From Bacillus thuringiensis (GTDB taxonomy: Bacteria; Bacillota; Bacilli; Bacillales; Bacillaceae_G), in the NCBI RefSeq assembly GCF_022095615.2, contig NZ_CP155559.1, forward strand, positions 1,857,501 through 1,921,500: DNA of 64,000 nt. Reading direction: 5' to 3'. The position numbers were made by a program, and so were the translations under genes. The notes under the pieces are model-generated. The model was not told the origin of the DNA and did no database searches. It was given only the letters and a program-made list of their open reading frames with translations. This document shows positions 17,936-27,045 of this stretch, in pieces; the first letter of the stretch is position 1; every line of letters starts with the position of its first letter.

Positions 17936-17979
17936 AATAAGCCTAGTAATATATGATATTACTAGGCTTATTTTTTTTG
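17936..17979 (+). terminator. Terminator after the MocR/55-aa unit
   Basis: 17-base arms AATAAGCCTAGTAATAT / ATATTACTAGGCTTATT with a three-base loop and T8. It lies between convergent genes. Confidence 0.92.
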
Positions 17980-18015
17980 AAAGCGTTACGTGTTCTCGTA
18001 TGAAAAATAATAGTA

Positions 18016-18981
18016 TTATGAGTCAAGTTGACGGAAATACCGATTTGTTGTTCGGTCCTGATTTCCATTTCTATATGCATCAATATATTGTCTGAAGTTC
18101 CAAGATTGTAAAAATTTATTTGCGGCGTTATAACCAGAATTGTAAAGCCACTCTTTTTCTTCCTTTGTTAACTCAAAGTTTGTACTAGTAATGGACCCTG
18201 TTGGAATTGTAATTGTCCTTGCTTTTGATTCCTTGTCTAAATGACGTAAATCATGGGCTTGCATCATTGTTTTAAATAGTCCTTTAAACATGGAGATAGG
18301 CTCGTTATAGTGGGCAGGATCAGCTTGAATCTCATCTTTTACGAAATGAAACCCAAAAGTCGGCCAGCGAGGAGAGGTAGGTGAGTCGAAAATCCAAATA
18401 GGATAATTACTTAAAATCCCTCCATCAACCATATAACAAGGTTGCTTCCATTTAGGGGTTCTCCATTTTACAGGTTCAAAGAAGAAGGGGATTGTAGTAC
18501 TCATTCTTACAGCTTTAGCAATAGAGAAGCGATAATTTAAAAATCCGTAGTTCGGCAAATCATCGGGGAAGACAACCATTTTACCATTACTTATATCAGA
18601 AGCGATAATTTTAAGCTTATTTAAATCAGGTAAATCTGTAAATAAGTGTACTCCTTTTTTTCGAAGTAATTCTTCAATCCATTCTTCTATAAAAATATTA
18701 GAGTAAATACCAAGAGTAGTCCATGCACTTAATCCTTTGCCGATAAACGGGATTCTGTCAATAAAGGTTTTCTTCGTAAATTTATTATAATCAATATCAG
18801 TTATAATTGTTTTTAACTCTGAACAAGAATATCCTGCTGCTAGGAGTGCAGCGATAATAGAACCAGCTGATGTTCCAGCTACACGCTCCCATTCATAGCC
18901 TTTTTCAGCTAACGCGCAAATTGCCCCTACATGCGCAATTCCGCGTACACCGCCTCCTTCAAAAACACCATCAATCTTCAT
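18016..18981 (-). CDS. Patatin-like phospholipase
   Basis: The protein has 321 residues. Patatin marks are the oxyanion glycine loop EGGGVRGIAHVG (residues 8-19), the nucleophile elbow GTSAGS with S38, and the Asp of VDGGILSNYP completing the Ser-Asp dyad. These enzymes hydrolyse acyl groups of (phospho)lipids and are usually cytosolic; no signal peptide is present. The ATG at 18981, eight bases past AAGGAAG, is preferred over a TTG one codon earlier. It is a stand-alone gene facing a terminator shared with the convergent unit. Confidence 0.9.
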   Translation of the reverse strand: MKIDGVFEGGGVRGIAHVGAICALAEKGYEWERVAGTSAGSIIAALLAAGYSCSELKTIITDIDYNKFTKKTFIDRIPFIGKGLSAWTTLGIYSNIFIEEWIEELLRKKGVHLFTDLPDLNKLKIIASDISNGKMVVFPDDLPNYGFLNYRFSIAKAVRMSTTIPFFFEPVKWRTPKWKQPCYMVDGGILSNYPIWIFDSPTSPRWPTFGFHFVKDEIQADPAHYNEPISMFKGLFKTMMQAHDLRHLDKESKARTITIPTGSITSTNFELTKEEKEWLYNSGYNAANKFLQSWNFRQYIDAYRNGNQDRTTNRYFRQLDS

Positions 18982-19020
18982 CAATCATACTTCCTTTCGA
19001 ATAAAAGATTTGAAAATGGC

Positions 19021-19049
19021 AAAAAAGCACGTATTGTACGTGCTTTTTT
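19021..19049. terminator. Terminator after the yjcZ-type gene
   Basis: AAAAAAGCACGTA / TACGTGCTTTTTT with a TTG loop. It is symmetrical, but its position directly downstream of the minus-strand small gene indicates use on that strand. Confidence 0.85.
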
Positions 19050-19069
19050 ACAATAGTTTTTAAAATTTA

Positions 19070-19216
19070 CTAGCAGCCTACAAAGCCGCCCCAACAGCTA
19101 GCTCCGATGATGATTAGAAGGATAAATAAAACGATTAATAAAGCGAAACCTCCATAACCACATCCACCACAACTGCCGCCGTAACCGTAACCGCCGCAAC
19201 TATATCCGTAACCCAT
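19070..19216 (-). CDS. YjcZ-family small sporulation protein, 48 aa
   Basis: This short gene encodes a Gly/Tyr/Cys-rich N-terminus ([14 protein letters not shown]...) followed by one membrane helix ([19 protein letters not shown]) and a short tail. That is the hallmark of Bacillus YjcZ/YhjA-type sporulation proteins, whose exact role is unknown. AAGGAGG lies eight bases before the ATG and a terminator follows, so it is a genuine independent gene. Confidence 0.88.
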   Translation of the reverse strand: MGYGYSCGGYGYGGSCGGCGYGGFALLIVLFILLIIIGASCWGGFVGC

Positions 19217-19440
19217 GTGGAATTCCTCCTTAAATTAAAAATAGAAATGAACGAGGGGAAAATGTACTGGAAGAAATAATGAACTATCGTGTTTGTAGGA
19301 ACAATGTATACTATGCTTTTTTAAACTTGTTCGCGTATGGAGGAAGAGCCCGTTTTTTTGGAGGCTTGTTGTTTTTACAAAGAATGGAGTATAATTTTTG
19401 TGCGATGATACAAATAAATATGTAAATATAAGGAGAATTT

Positions 19441-20193
19441 ATGAATAACCAAATTGAAGTATTAATTGATAAATATGGGCTGACGCATTTAAAAGAGGAA
19501 CTTATTAATACTGTATTTCCTTGTATAAAAGTCGTACCAAAGCAGGAGGAAACAGTTGCGATAGGTAGTTCGAAAATGGGAGGAGTTCCTGATTTATCAG
19601 CTGCATTTGAATACCCAACGCACAAAGGAAATCCGTTACAGTTTATCGCTCAATTTAACTTAAATGATTTACAAAATGTTAGTATGAATCACAATCTTCC
19701 AAAGACAGGGATGTTATATTTCTTTAGCATTGAAAATTACTTTGAAGAAGATGTGAAACCAACTGAAGCGGGACGTGTACTTTATTATGATGTTTCTGTA
19801 GAGCAATTACAAAGAGCAGATGAATTCGAAACGAATTATAACCAGTGTGCAGCTACTTTTGAACTGACATATAAATTGCCAGAGCTTTTCATTGAAGATG
19901 AGGCTGATTCAGATCGATTCTTACAATTGCTTGAAGAACTAATCCCAGACAATTACGATAATCATCAAATGTTTGGAGAGCCATTCTCTGTACAAGATGA
20001 GGTATTGCACGAGACTGCACAATATATGGACATAAACCCGCAGCAAATGACGCTTTTATTCCAAATTGATTCAGATACTAAAAATTGTAATATGATGTGG
20101 GGAGATTTAGGAATGCTTTATTTCTGTATTGGAAATGAAGACTTAAAAAATCGACGTTTTGAAAATACATGTTGTGTATTACAAACTTGTTAA
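19441..20193 (+). CDS. DUF1963 (YwqG-family) protein
   Basis: The protein has 250 residues. Family features include SSKMGGVPDLSAAFEYP near residue 42, LQFIAQFNLNDLQ around 67, and the acidic C-terminal half ending in a MMWGDLGMLYFCI strand. DUF1963 proteins are widespread in Firmicutes with no established biochemical role. The start is at 19441 with AAGGAG eight bases upstream. It is monocistronic with its own terminator. The 225 bases before it hold only AT-rich promoter-type sequence. Confidence 0.85.
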   Translation: MNNQIEVLIDKYGLTHLKEELINTVFPCIKVVPKQEETVAIGSSKMGGVPDLSAAFEYPTHKGNPLQFIAQFNLNDLQNVSMNHNLPKTGMLYFFSIENYFEEDVKPTEAGRVLYYDVSVEQLQRADEFETNYNQCAATFELTYKLPELFIEDEADSDRFLQLLEELIPDNYDNHQMFGEPFSVQDEVLHETAQYMDINPQQMTLLFQIDSDTKNCNMMWGDLGMLYFCIGNEDLKNRRFENTCCVLQTC

Positions 20194-20198
20194 TGAAG

Positions 20199-20231
20199 AA
20201 GGTTGTTCTTGTAAAAAGAACAACCTTTTTA
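20199..20231 (+). terminator. Terminator after the DUF1963 gene
   Basis: AAGGTTGTTCTT / AAGAACAACCTT arms, five-base loop, T-run. Confidence 0.9.
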
Positions 20232-20261
20232 CAATGTTAAATATGCATAATCTCATATGAC

Positions 20262-20315
20262 CTATACGAAAAAGTATTGTATACTCTGAAACTATACGAT
20301 ACTTTTTTCGTATAG
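20262..20315. repeat. Near-perfect 21-bp inverted repeat in the transglutaminase-gene promoter region
   Basis: CTATACGAAAAAGTATTGTA (20262 onward) is mirrored by a stretch reading TACGATACTTTTTTCGTATAG (ending 20315), with an 11-base spacer and two small differences. It ends 24 bases before the ATG, so it overlaps the likely promoter or leader. It could be an operator for a dimeric regulator or a leader hairpin. Confidence 0.7.
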
Positions 20316-20339
20316 TTATAGAATATAAGGAGTGACGAG

Positions 20340-21500
20340 ATGGGAAAGACAAGTAAGTATGTGACAGCTACCCTGCTTTGTTCAACTATAGTAATGGGAG
20401 GCTTACATGCGTCAACGGTATCTTATGCAGCTACGAATCCGTCTGTAGCGACAACACAATCAGATGCAAAGCTGTTAAATAATTTCCGAAAAGAATTAAA
20501 AAAACAGGTTGATAATCGAGAAGAAAATATTACAATCACATATAAAACAAAAGATAGCAATGCTAGAAATGTTATGGACCAATTGTATGGCGAGTTTAAT
20601 AAAATTGTAGATGCAGATGAGTATGTAAAATATAATGTAGCCTCTACTAAATATTCTATTAAAGGGTTACCAGGAAACTATACGTTTACATTGGAAGTGA
20701 AATACCGTGAATCAAAAGAGCAAACAAATTATGTGAAATCTCAGGTAAAAGCAATTATCGGTTCAATTGTAAAACCTGGAATGGATGAGCATGAGAAAGT
20801 AAAAGCTATTCATGATTACGTTGTAAAACATGTATCTTATGATACGTCTTATAAAGCGTATACAGCATATGAAGCATTAGCGAATCGTTCTGCCGTTTGC
20901 CAAGGATATACGTTATTAACATATGAATTGCTAAAAGAAGCGGGTATCCAAAACCATATTGTAACAGGTACAGGAAATGGACAAGCTCACGCATGGAATA
21001 TAGTAAACATTGAAAACAAATGGTATCATCTTGATACGACATTCGATGATCCAGTACCAGATAAAGCTGGGCGCGTAACATATTCATATTATAATATATC
21101 TGACGAGCAATTAAGTAAAGATCACGACTGGGATCGTAGTAAATATCCGGCAGCAACTACAAGTTACTATGGTGAATTAACAAACAAAATAGAAGCGGGT
21201 AGTTCAAAAACTACTGCATACAAACAAATGTTGAAAGAAACAAATTTAAAATATTTGTCTGCACAATACGGGGCAGACAATTACAGTGAATTTAAGAAAA
21301 AATTACAGCAACAATTTGCTACTAAGCCAGAAAAGGTAGAAGTACGATATAAGCAGTCTATGGATGGAACAATGCAAGATATAAAGAAAGTGTTAAATGA
21401 AATAAATTGGCCAAAAGGTGCAAAACGTGTATCTTATGAAGTAGCACCTTATAGCGCGATGGCAGATTATTCATTAGCGACAATTACATTTACTTATTAA
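20340..21500 (+). CDS. Secreted transglutaminase-like protein
   Basis: This 386-residue protein has a Sec signal peptide (about residues 1-31, cleavage near SYA-AT). The transglutaminase/protease-like core includes the catalytic triad candidates C187 (SAVCQGY), H217 (QAHAWN) and D232 (HLDTTFDDP). The flanking N- and C-terminal regions (about 45-125 and 310-386) look like two copies of a small alpha/beta module found in Bacillus exported proteins. It may act on cell-wall or surface peptides; the substrate is unknown. AAGGAGTGACGAG precedes the ATG. Confidence 0.85.
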   Translation: MGKTSKYVTATLLCSTIVMGGLHASTVSYAATNPSVATTQSDAKLLNNFRKELKKQVDNREENITITYKTKDSNARNVMDQLYGEFNKIVDADEYVKYNVASTKYSIKGLPGNYTFTLEVKYRESKEQTNYVKSQVKAIIGSIVKPGMDEHEKVKAIHDYVVKHVSYDTSYKAYTAYEALANRSAVCQGYTLLTYELLKEAGIQNHIVTGTGNGQAHAWNIVNIENKWYHLDTTFDDPVPDKAGRVTYSYYNISDEQLSKDHDWDRSKYPAATTSYYGELTNKIEAGSSKTTAYKQMLKETNLKYLSAQYGADNYSEFKKKLQQQFATKPEKVEVRYKQSMDGTMQDIKKVLNEINWPKGAKRVSYEVAPYSAMADYSLATITFTY

Positions 21501-21503
21501 TTA

Positions 21504-21535
21504 AGAAGAGCATCTTGGAAAGGTGCTCTTTTTCT
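21504..21535 (+). terminator. Terminator after the transglutaminase-like gene
   Basis: AAGAGCATC / GGTGCTCTT imperfect arms with a seven-base loop and T-run. Confidence 0.75.
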
Positions 21536-21599
21536 TATGTATCGCTTTAAAAAACAGAATTGTGTGATAAAATATAAAAAGGAAGGATGTGGAATCTGA

Positions 21600-21797
21600 A
21601 TGGATTTGTTCGAAAGTAATATTTTTACATTGATATATACTTGTTTAGTAATCGGACTTATCGTTTTGTTTTTCCTATCATTTACTTTGTTTGTTAGAAG
21701 GTTATTGCAAAACAGCGCTGCAAAAAAACAACATGTAATTAATATGAATAAGAAGCTAGACCGAATGATTGAATTGCTTGAAAAAGATAAGAAATAA
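21600..21797 (+). CDS. DUF4083-type small membrane protein, 65 aa
   Basis: The protein has one N-terminal membrane helix (about residues 9-33, TLIYTCLVIGLIVLFFLSF) and then a basic amphipathic tail with RRLL and MNKKLDRMIELLEKDKK. This topology and tail match the Bacillus DUF4083 family; the function is unknown. The ribosome site (GGAAGG) is about 13 bases upstream, longer than usual. It is followed after 30 bases by the Nudix gene and is probably co-transcribed with it. Confidence 0.75.
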   Translation: MDLFESNIFTLIYTCLVIGLIVLFFLSFTLFVRRLLQNSAAKKQHVINMNKKLDRMIELLEKDKK

Positions 21798-21827
21798 TGA
21801 TTGAAGATGTATGAAAAGGGGAAGAGG

Positions 21828-22289
21828 ATGGCTAATTATATAAAAGAATTACGTGAAAAAGTAGGGCACGACTGTGTTCTCATAAACTTTGCGGGTGGTT
21901 GTGTGTTGAATGAATATGGAGAAGTATTACTGCAAAAAAGAGGTGATTTTAATGCTTGGGGATTCCCTGGCGGTGCAATGGAAATCGGAGAATCTGCCGC
22001 TGAAACAGCGATTCGAGAAATAAAAGAAGAAACAGGCTATGATGTAGAAATAAATGAACTTATCGGGGTGTATACAAAATATTTTCAAGCGTATCCAAAT
22101 GGAGACAAAGCCCAGTCCATTTTAATATTCTTTTCATGCTCGATTGCCGGAGGAGAGCAAAAAGTAGACGGTGATGAAACGTTGGATTTGAAGTTTTTCC
22201 CGTTAAGCAAAATGCCACCATTGTTTAATCAACAACATGAGGATTGTTTACAGGACTTACTAGAGAAAAGAGTAGGAATATATCGTTAA
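21828..22289 (+). CDS. Nudix hydrolase
   Basis: The protein has 153 residues. The complete Nudix box GX5EX7REUXEEXGU is visible as GGAMEIGESAAETAIREI followed by KEETGY, from about residue 45, preceded by the LLQKRGDFNAWGFPGG strand. Enzymes of this fold hydrolyse nucleoside diphosphates linked to another moiety; the substrate cannot be read from sequence. The ATG at 21828 (product MANYIKELREKVG) follows AAAAGGGGAAG and is chosen over an in-frame TTG at 21801. Confidence 0.9.
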   Translation: MANYIKELREKVGHDCVLINFAGGCVLNEYGEVLLQKRGDFNAWGFPGGAMEIGESAAETAIREIKEETGYDVEINELIGVYTKYFQAYPNGDKAQSILIFFSCSIAGGEQKVDGDETLDLKFFPLSKMPPLFNQQHEDCLQDLLEKRVGIYR

Positions 22290-22290
22290 C

Positions 22291-22327
22291 ATAAAAAAGA
22301 AGCTAATGAGATTAGCTTCTTTTTTAT
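22291..22327. terminator. Bidirectional terminator between Nudix gene and nadE
   Basis: ATAAAAAAGAAGCTAAT / ATTAGCTTCTTTTTTAT with a three-base loop serves convergent genes. Confidence 0.92.
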
Positions 22328-22332
22328 GTAAT

Positions 22333-23151
22333 TTATTTCCACCAATCATCAAACATAGACGCTGGTACTTGTCTTTTATGCTCGCTCACTGCGTAACGTT
22401 TTTCAATTTTTTCTGCAACGTCAGCTGGAACTGCTTTACCTTCTAAATAGTCATCTAGTTGATCATACGAAATACCTAACTCTGTTTCATCAGCTTGACC
22501 TGGTTTTTCATCTAATAAATCAGCTGTTGGCATTTTTAAGTAAAGTCGCTCGTCCGCACCTAATTCTTGTAATAGAGCGCGTCCTTGGCGTTTCGTCAAT
22601 CCGGTTAATGGTAATAGGTCTGCACCACCATCTCCGAATTTTGTAAAGAATCCTGTTACAGCTTCTGCCGCGTGATCTGTTCCGATAACAAGTAGACCTT
22701 TTTGTCCACCAATTGCATATTGTGTAACCATTCGGATACGTGCTTTCACGTTACCTTTATTGAAATCTGTTAATGATTCACCTAATAAGTTTTCGTATTG
22801 GTTTGAGAAAGAGTCAACTGTTGAAGCGATATCAAATGCAACAGATTGATCAGCTTGAATAAATTGTAATGCTAATTGTGCATCATCTTCGTCTTTTTGC
22901 ACTTTATAAGGAAGGCGCACGGCGATAAACGTTGCGTTACCACCTTCATTACGAATTTCCTCGACTGCAAGCTGAGCTAAACGTCCAGCTAATGTAGAGT
23001 CTTGTCCGCCACTAATGCCAAGTACAAATCCTTTTGCACCTGTTTTTTTTACATAATCTTTTAAGAAATCAACACGTTTACGGATTTCTGCTTTCGGATC
23101 AATTACAGGCTGAACATGTAATGCTTTCATAATCTGTTCTTGTAATGTCAT
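22333..23151 (-). CDS. nadE: NH3-dependent NAD+ synthetase
   Basis: This 272-residue enzyme makes NAD+ from nicotinic acid adenine dinucleotide, ATP and ammonia in the cytosol. It shows the ATP-pyrophosphatase P-loop [14 protein letters not shown] (about residue 45), the [20 protein letters not shown] loop, and [15 protein letters not shown] near the C-terminus. The length is that of the Bacillus enzyme, which lacks a glutaminase domain. AGGAGG lies nine bases before the ATG. The 270 bases between it and the next divergent gene hold both promoters and a weak hairpin (AAACCTT...AAGGTTT, 23319-23342) but no gene. Confidence 0.96.
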   Translation of the reverse strand: MTLQEQIMKALHVQPVIDPKAEIRKRVDFLKDYVKKTGAKGFVLGISGGQDSTLAGRLAQLAVEEIRNEGGNATFIAVRLPYKVQKDEDDAQLALQFIQADQSVAFDIASTVDSFSNQYENLLGESLTDFNKGNVKARIRMVTQYAIGGQKGLLVIGTDHAAEAVTGFFTKFGDGGADLLPLTGLTKRQGRALLQELGADERLYLKMPTADLLDEKPGQADETELGISYDQLDDYLEGKAVPADVAEKIEKRYAVSEHKRQVPASMFDDWWK

Positions 23152-23421
23152 TATGTTTCCTCCTATTCATATTAAAGCGGTAAATAAGTTTATATGTATA
23201 TTGGTACATACTTCTATCCTTTATTATTTCGCAAAACTAACGAATATACAATAGGATGCGTGTATGAATATGAATGTAGTCATTATAATGAAACTGTTTC
23301 ATATAAGCAATTTTTTTGAAACCTTTCAATAATGTAAGGTTTTTGTCATTTGAATCGATGGAAGGTATTTCCGTATTTTACTAATATAAAAACATAGTTA
23401 GTAGAAGGGCGGAGAAGTAAT

Positions 23422-25302
23422 ATGAACATTAGAGAACTCGCATACCGGAATGTAACACGAAATAGACGAACATACTCAGCATATTTTTTAAGTAGTGCAT
23501 TTGCCATTATGGCCTTTTTTGTGTATTCATTTTTTGCGTTTCATCCGGCATTAAGTGCTGGAGAACTGGGGCAATACGTGTTCGTAAGTATGTCTTTTGC
23601 ACAGTCCATTATTTACTTATTTACATTTTTCTTTATTTTATATTCGATGGGAATGTTTTTAAAAACGAGAAAGCGTGAATTAGGAATTTTAATGATGTTA
23701 GGTATGACGAAATATCAATTAAAGCGTCTTATCTTCTTTGAAAATATTATGATTGGGATAGGGGCAATTATTTTTGGGATTCTTGCAGGAATGTTCTTTT
23801 CTGGCATATTAATATTTGTAGCTCCGATGATATTAAAATTAGATATTTCCTTAGCTTATTACATACCAATGAAAGCCATTGTTGTAACAAGTATTATGTT
23901 TTTCGTGTTATTTATGATCATTTCATTGTTTAGTGCAGGAATGATTCGAAAAAATAAAATTATGAAATTGTTTAGAGGATCAGCAGAAGCGAAGCCAGAA
24001 CCGAAAGCGTCTATTATTTCTTCTATATTAGCAGTCATATTACTTAGTGCGGGATATGCAGGGGCGCTGATGTCACACGGTGCAATGGTATTTGTCATGA
24101 TGATTCCTGTTACAACGGTAGTCATTATTGGTACGTATTTGCTGTACAAGCAGTTGAGTGTCTTTATTATTAGACTATGTAAAAAAAGTAAACGTTTCTA
24201 TTGGACACAGACAAATATTATTACGTTATCAGATTTAGCTTACCGTATGAGAGACAACGCCAGAATGTTCTTTATTGTAACCATTATTTCAACTGTGGCG
24301 TTTTCTGCAATAGGTACATTAGTTGGCTTTACATCAATGACAAAGGAGATTATGGAGAGACCAATTGCGTTTCACTACCAATCTAAGCAAGGGAATAATA
24401 TTGAATCACAGCATATGCAAATGATTGACGAAGGATTAAAGAAATATAATATAACAGCTTCAAAAACTAAAATTTCGACGAAGAAAACAGAGGAGCAGTC
24501 GTTAAGAAGCGCCACCTTTATAAAAGAATCAGACTATAAGGGATATGCAAAGTTAACAGGAGAACCCTTTCATGCGGTATCAAATAAAGACGCTTTATTT
24601 TTGTCAGTCGATATACCAGGACCTCCGATGAAAGAAAGAAATGAAATTACGTTACCAAATATGAATGAACCTTTAAAAGTGAAAAAAGTTAATACTTCTT
24701 CATTAAGCAAAATACTAAGAGGAAACGTTTATGTAATCTCTAAAAATCAGTATGATGCATTACAAGATGGATTTAAAGAGGAAAAAGATTATGTATACAA
24801 AACGGAAGGAACGAAAGATGAAATTGAGGTTGGTAAAGAACTTACTAATCAGATGAAGCCTTATGAAGAACATGCAACGTTTCGTGCAGAAGAGTACGAA
24901 CAAAACCAAAGTTTACAAATCGCAGGACCAATTTTATTTGTAGGTTTCTTTATTGGTATAGTATTTTTCGTATGTGCAGGAAGCTTCCTTTACTTCCGCT
25001 TGTTTTCAGATTTGGAGGATGATACTCGTTTGTTTGAGATGATTCGAAAAGTCGGCTTAACGAGTGGGGAATTATCGAAAGTGGTTACAATCAGATTGGC
25101 ACTGTTATTCTTCGTTCCAATAGGTGTTGCAACGTTACATGGAGCAGTAGCGTTAACTGCACTGGGACAGATGTTTGAGTACTCACTATTTAAAGAAAAT
25201 GCAATTGTATTAAGTATTTTCTTAGGAATTCAAGTTGTATATTTCTTACTGATACGATCTCGTTATTTAAAACAATTGAAAGAGAGATTACGTATGCGTT
25301 AA
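23422..25302 (+). CDS. BceB-like FtsX-domain ABC permease (orphan)
   Basis: The protein has 626 residues with ten predicted membrane segments. The N-terminal signature NIRELAYRNVTRNRRTY is typical of Bacillus BceB/YtsD/VraG permeases. FtsX domains lie at about 60-180 and 510-620, and a large extracellular loop of about 200 residues (about 310-500) sits between TM7 and TM8, where these permeases bind peptide antibiotics. It is unusual in having no ATPase gene next to it and no BceRS-type two-component system. It must use an ATPase encoded elsewhere or be a relic. The start follows GGGCGGAG. Confidence 0.88.
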   Translation: MNIRELAYRNVTRNRRTYSAYFLSSAFAIMAFFVYSFFAFHPALSAGELGQYVFVSMSFAQSIIYLFTFFFILYSMGMFLKTRKRELGILMMLGMTKYQLKRLIFFENIMIGIGAIIFGILAGMFFSGILIFVAPMILKLDISLAYYIPMKAIVVTSIMFFVLFMIISLFSAGMIRKNKIMKLFRGSAEAKPEPKASIISSILAVILLSAGYAGALMSHGAMVFVMMIPVTTVVIIGTYLLYKQLSVFIIRLCKKSKRFYWTQTNIITLSDLAYRMRDNARMFFIVTIISTVAFSAIGTLVGFTSMTKEIMERPIAFHYQSKQGNNIESQHMQMIDEGLKKYNITASKTKISTKKTEEQSLRSATFIKESDYKGYAKLTGEPFHAVSNKDALFLSVDIPGPPMKERNEITLPNMNEPLKVKKVNTSSLSKILRGNVYVISKNQYDALQDGFKEEKDYVYKTEGTKDEIEVGKELTNQMKPYEEHATFRAEEYEQNQSLQIAGPILFVGFFIGIVFFVCAGSFLYFRLFSDLEDDTRLFEMIRKVGLTSGELSKVVTIRLALLFFVPIGVATLHGAVALTALGQMFEYSLFKENAIVLSIFLGIQVVYFLLIRSRYLKQLKERLRMR

Positions 25303-25417
25303 TTGTTTTATTTTAACTTGAGTACAAAATTTTCTAAAAAGAGACAAGTATTACCAAAAAGTGATAAAATGGAAAGAGCGAGGTGGAAAAAATATTAATA
25401 AGTAAGGGGGGAGTAAT

Positions 25418-25705
25418 ATGAAAGCAACAGGAATTATTCGAAAAGTAGACGAATTAGGACGAATTGTTATTCCTAAAGAGTTACGAGAAGTATTAGGAAT
25501 ACAAATTAAATCACCACTTGAAATTTTCGTAGAAGAAGAAAAAATCATTTTACAAAAATATCAACCTTACAATGCTTGTCAAATAACAGGTGATGTTTCA
25601 GATCAAAACATATCATTAGCAAATGGAAACATTACTGTTAGTATAGATGGAGCGAAACATTTAATAAAAGAAATAGAGAAGTTTTTAAATAAGAGTGAGG
25701 CTTAG
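25418..25705 (+). CDS. AbrB-family transition-state regulator
   Basis: The protein has 95 residues. The N-terminal swapped-hairpin DNA-binding domain is plain (MKATGIIRKVDELGRIVIPKE...), with the LGRIVIPKELR core of AbrB, Abh and SpoVT. The C-terminal half (about 50-95) is short and differs from AbrB (DQNISLANGNITVSIDGAK), more like Abh-type dimerisation regions. It is probably a DNA-binding regulator of stationary-phase genes; targets are unknown. GGGGGGAG precedes the ATG. It could influence the neighbouring intracellular protease, but this is only proximity. Confidence 0.9.
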   Translation: MKATGIIRKVDELGRIVIPKELREVLGIQIKSPLEIFVEEEKIILQKYQPYNACQITGDVSDQNISLANGNITVSIDGAKHLIKEIEKFLNKSEA

Positions 25706-25760
25706 TCTTAATTTATTTTATTTTATTTTTAAAATTTCATATCATTCTTTAAAAACTATG

Positions 25761-25790
25761 AAAGGACCATTAAATTGGTCCTTTTATTTT
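25761..25790 (+). terminator. Terminator after the AbrB-like gene
   Basis: AAAGGACCA / TGGTCCTTT arms, six-base loop, T-rich tail. The remaining ~190 bases to the protease gene look like an AT-rich promoter region; a weak CTGAAA...TTTCAG hairpin (25949-25974) lies just before the ribosome site. Confidence 0.82.
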
Positions 25791-25985
25791 GGTTATTGGT
25801 TGTACCAATTGAATTTTTGGTGAATAAAAATTACGAGATACATAAAAAGAGTAGTATAAAATTAGTAAGATATATTGAGAAATATTTTTAAGGAAGGAAA
25901 ACGAAACGAATAAAACGAATGTTACATTTAAACCTTTTCAAAAGTGGTCTGAAATGAAAATAATATATTTTCAGGAGGGATTACG

Positions 25986-26936
25986 ATGAATAGTAGTACA
26001 GCGAATAAACAAAAAGGTATACAATTGATTCCTTTTACAGTAGATAAGGTGGTTGAACAAGTAAATGAAATTCCACCAGGTGTACAACTCATTCATGCTC
26101 CACAAGTATGGGAGAAGAGTGCGAAAGGAAAAGATATTGTTGTTGCCGTATTAGATACAGGCTGTGATGTGAATCATATAGATTTAAAGGATCGCATTAT
26201 CGGCGGAAGAAATTTCACGAAAGATTACGAAGGGGATCCAAATATTTATCTTGATAATAACGGACACGGTACTCATGTAGCGGGGACAATTGCAGCGACT
26301 GAAAATGGTGTCGGTGTTTTAGGAGTCGCACCACTTGCTAAAATGTTAGTATTAAAGGTTTTAGCGGGAGATGGTTCTGGAAGTTATGAGCAAATTATTG
26401 AGGCGATTCATTATGCTGTAAATTGGAGAGGGCCTAATAAAGAAAGAGTTAGAGTCATTTCAATGTCACTTGGTGGCCCGCAAGACGTTCCGGAATTACA
26501 TGAAGCAATTCAAAACGCGGTAAAGCAAGATGTTCTTGTCGTATGTGCTGCTGGGAATAATGGAGATTGTAATGATAACACGGAGGAACTAGATTTCCCA
26601 GGTGCGTACGCAGAAGTAATTGAAGTCGGTGCTGTCAATTTAGAACGGAAAATCGCATGTTTTAGTAATTCGAATCAAGAAATTGATTTAGTGGCGCCAG
26701 GCGATGAAATATTATCTACGTATCCTGAAGGGAAATATGCGGTATTAAGTGGAACTTCTATGGCGACACCGCATGTTGCTGGAGCGCTCGCATTACTCAT
26801 TCAGCAGTGTGAGAGGGAATATGGTAGAAAGTTATCAGAGCCAGAAATATATGCACAACTTATTAAAAGAACTGTACCTTTAGGGTATGAACGTACATCT
26901 GAAGGGAATGGATTAATAGATTTATTAAAAGAATAG
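25986..26936 (+). CDS. isp: Intracellular subtilisin-like serine protease (Isp)
   Basis: This 316-residue S8 protease has no signal peptide. The catalytic triad is D57 (AVLDTGCD), H95 (NGHGTHVAG) and S258 (GTSMATPH), with the oxyanion Asn in CAAGNNGD. The short N-terminal extension contains LIPF (residues 14-17), equivalent to the LIPY/F inhibitory propeptide motif of Bacillus intracellular proteases, which blocks the active site until processed. Its role is degradation of cytoplasmic proteins in stationary phase and sporulation. CAGGAGGG precedes the ATG. It marks the conserved left flank of the accessory island. Confidence 0.94.
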   Translation: MNSSTANKQKGIQLIPFTVDKVVEQVNEIPPGVQLIHAPQVWEKSAKGKDIVVAVLDTGCDVNHIDLKDRIIGGRNFTKDYEGDPNIYLDNNGHGTHVAGTIAATENGVGVLGVAPLAKMLVLKVLAGDGSGSYEQIIEAIHYAVNWRGPNKERVRVISMSLGGPQDVPELHEAIQNAVKQDVLVVCAAGNNGDCNDNTEELDFPGAYAEVIEVGAVNLERKIACFSNSNQEIDLVAPGDEILSTYPEGKYAVLSGTSMATPHVAGALALLIQQCEREYGRKLSEPEIYAQLIKRTVPLGYERTSEGNGLIDLLKE

Positions 26937-26940
26937 TAAA

Positions 26941-26982
26941 TACGAAAAAACATCTCATATGAATATGAGATGTTTTTTCGTA
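26941..26982. terminator. Terminator after isp; left copy of an island-flanking repeat
   Basis: A perfect 20-base inverted repeat (TACGAAAAAACATCTCATAT and complement) with a two-base loop. A very similar hairpin follows the arsR gene at 48538-48572. Confidence 0.9.
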
Positions 26983-27045
26983 TGGTTCTGTCACATGTAC
27001 TTGGGAATCTAGTATTTCATTCTTTTTCACGAATTGTTGGACACA
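26983..27045 (-). pseudogene. Remnant of an arsR-like gene 3' end
   Basis: Read on the minus strand, this stretch would encode a C-terminus ending VHVTEPY directly before the hairpin, matching the real ArsR C-terminus VIHATEPY at 48571 onward. DNA blocks TATGGTTCTGTC, GGGAATCTAGTAT and TTCACGAATTG are shared in the same order, with a gap of about 14-15 bases in this copy. No complete reading frame remains. It is best read as a duplicated or decayed fragment left at the edge of the inserted island. Confidence 0.6.

Noticed and set aside
17979..17992. cre-like TGAAAGCGTTACGT between convergent genes
   Set aside because: It lies downstream of both neighbouring genes and next to a terminator, so regulation from here is unlikely; the motif is short enough to occur by chance.
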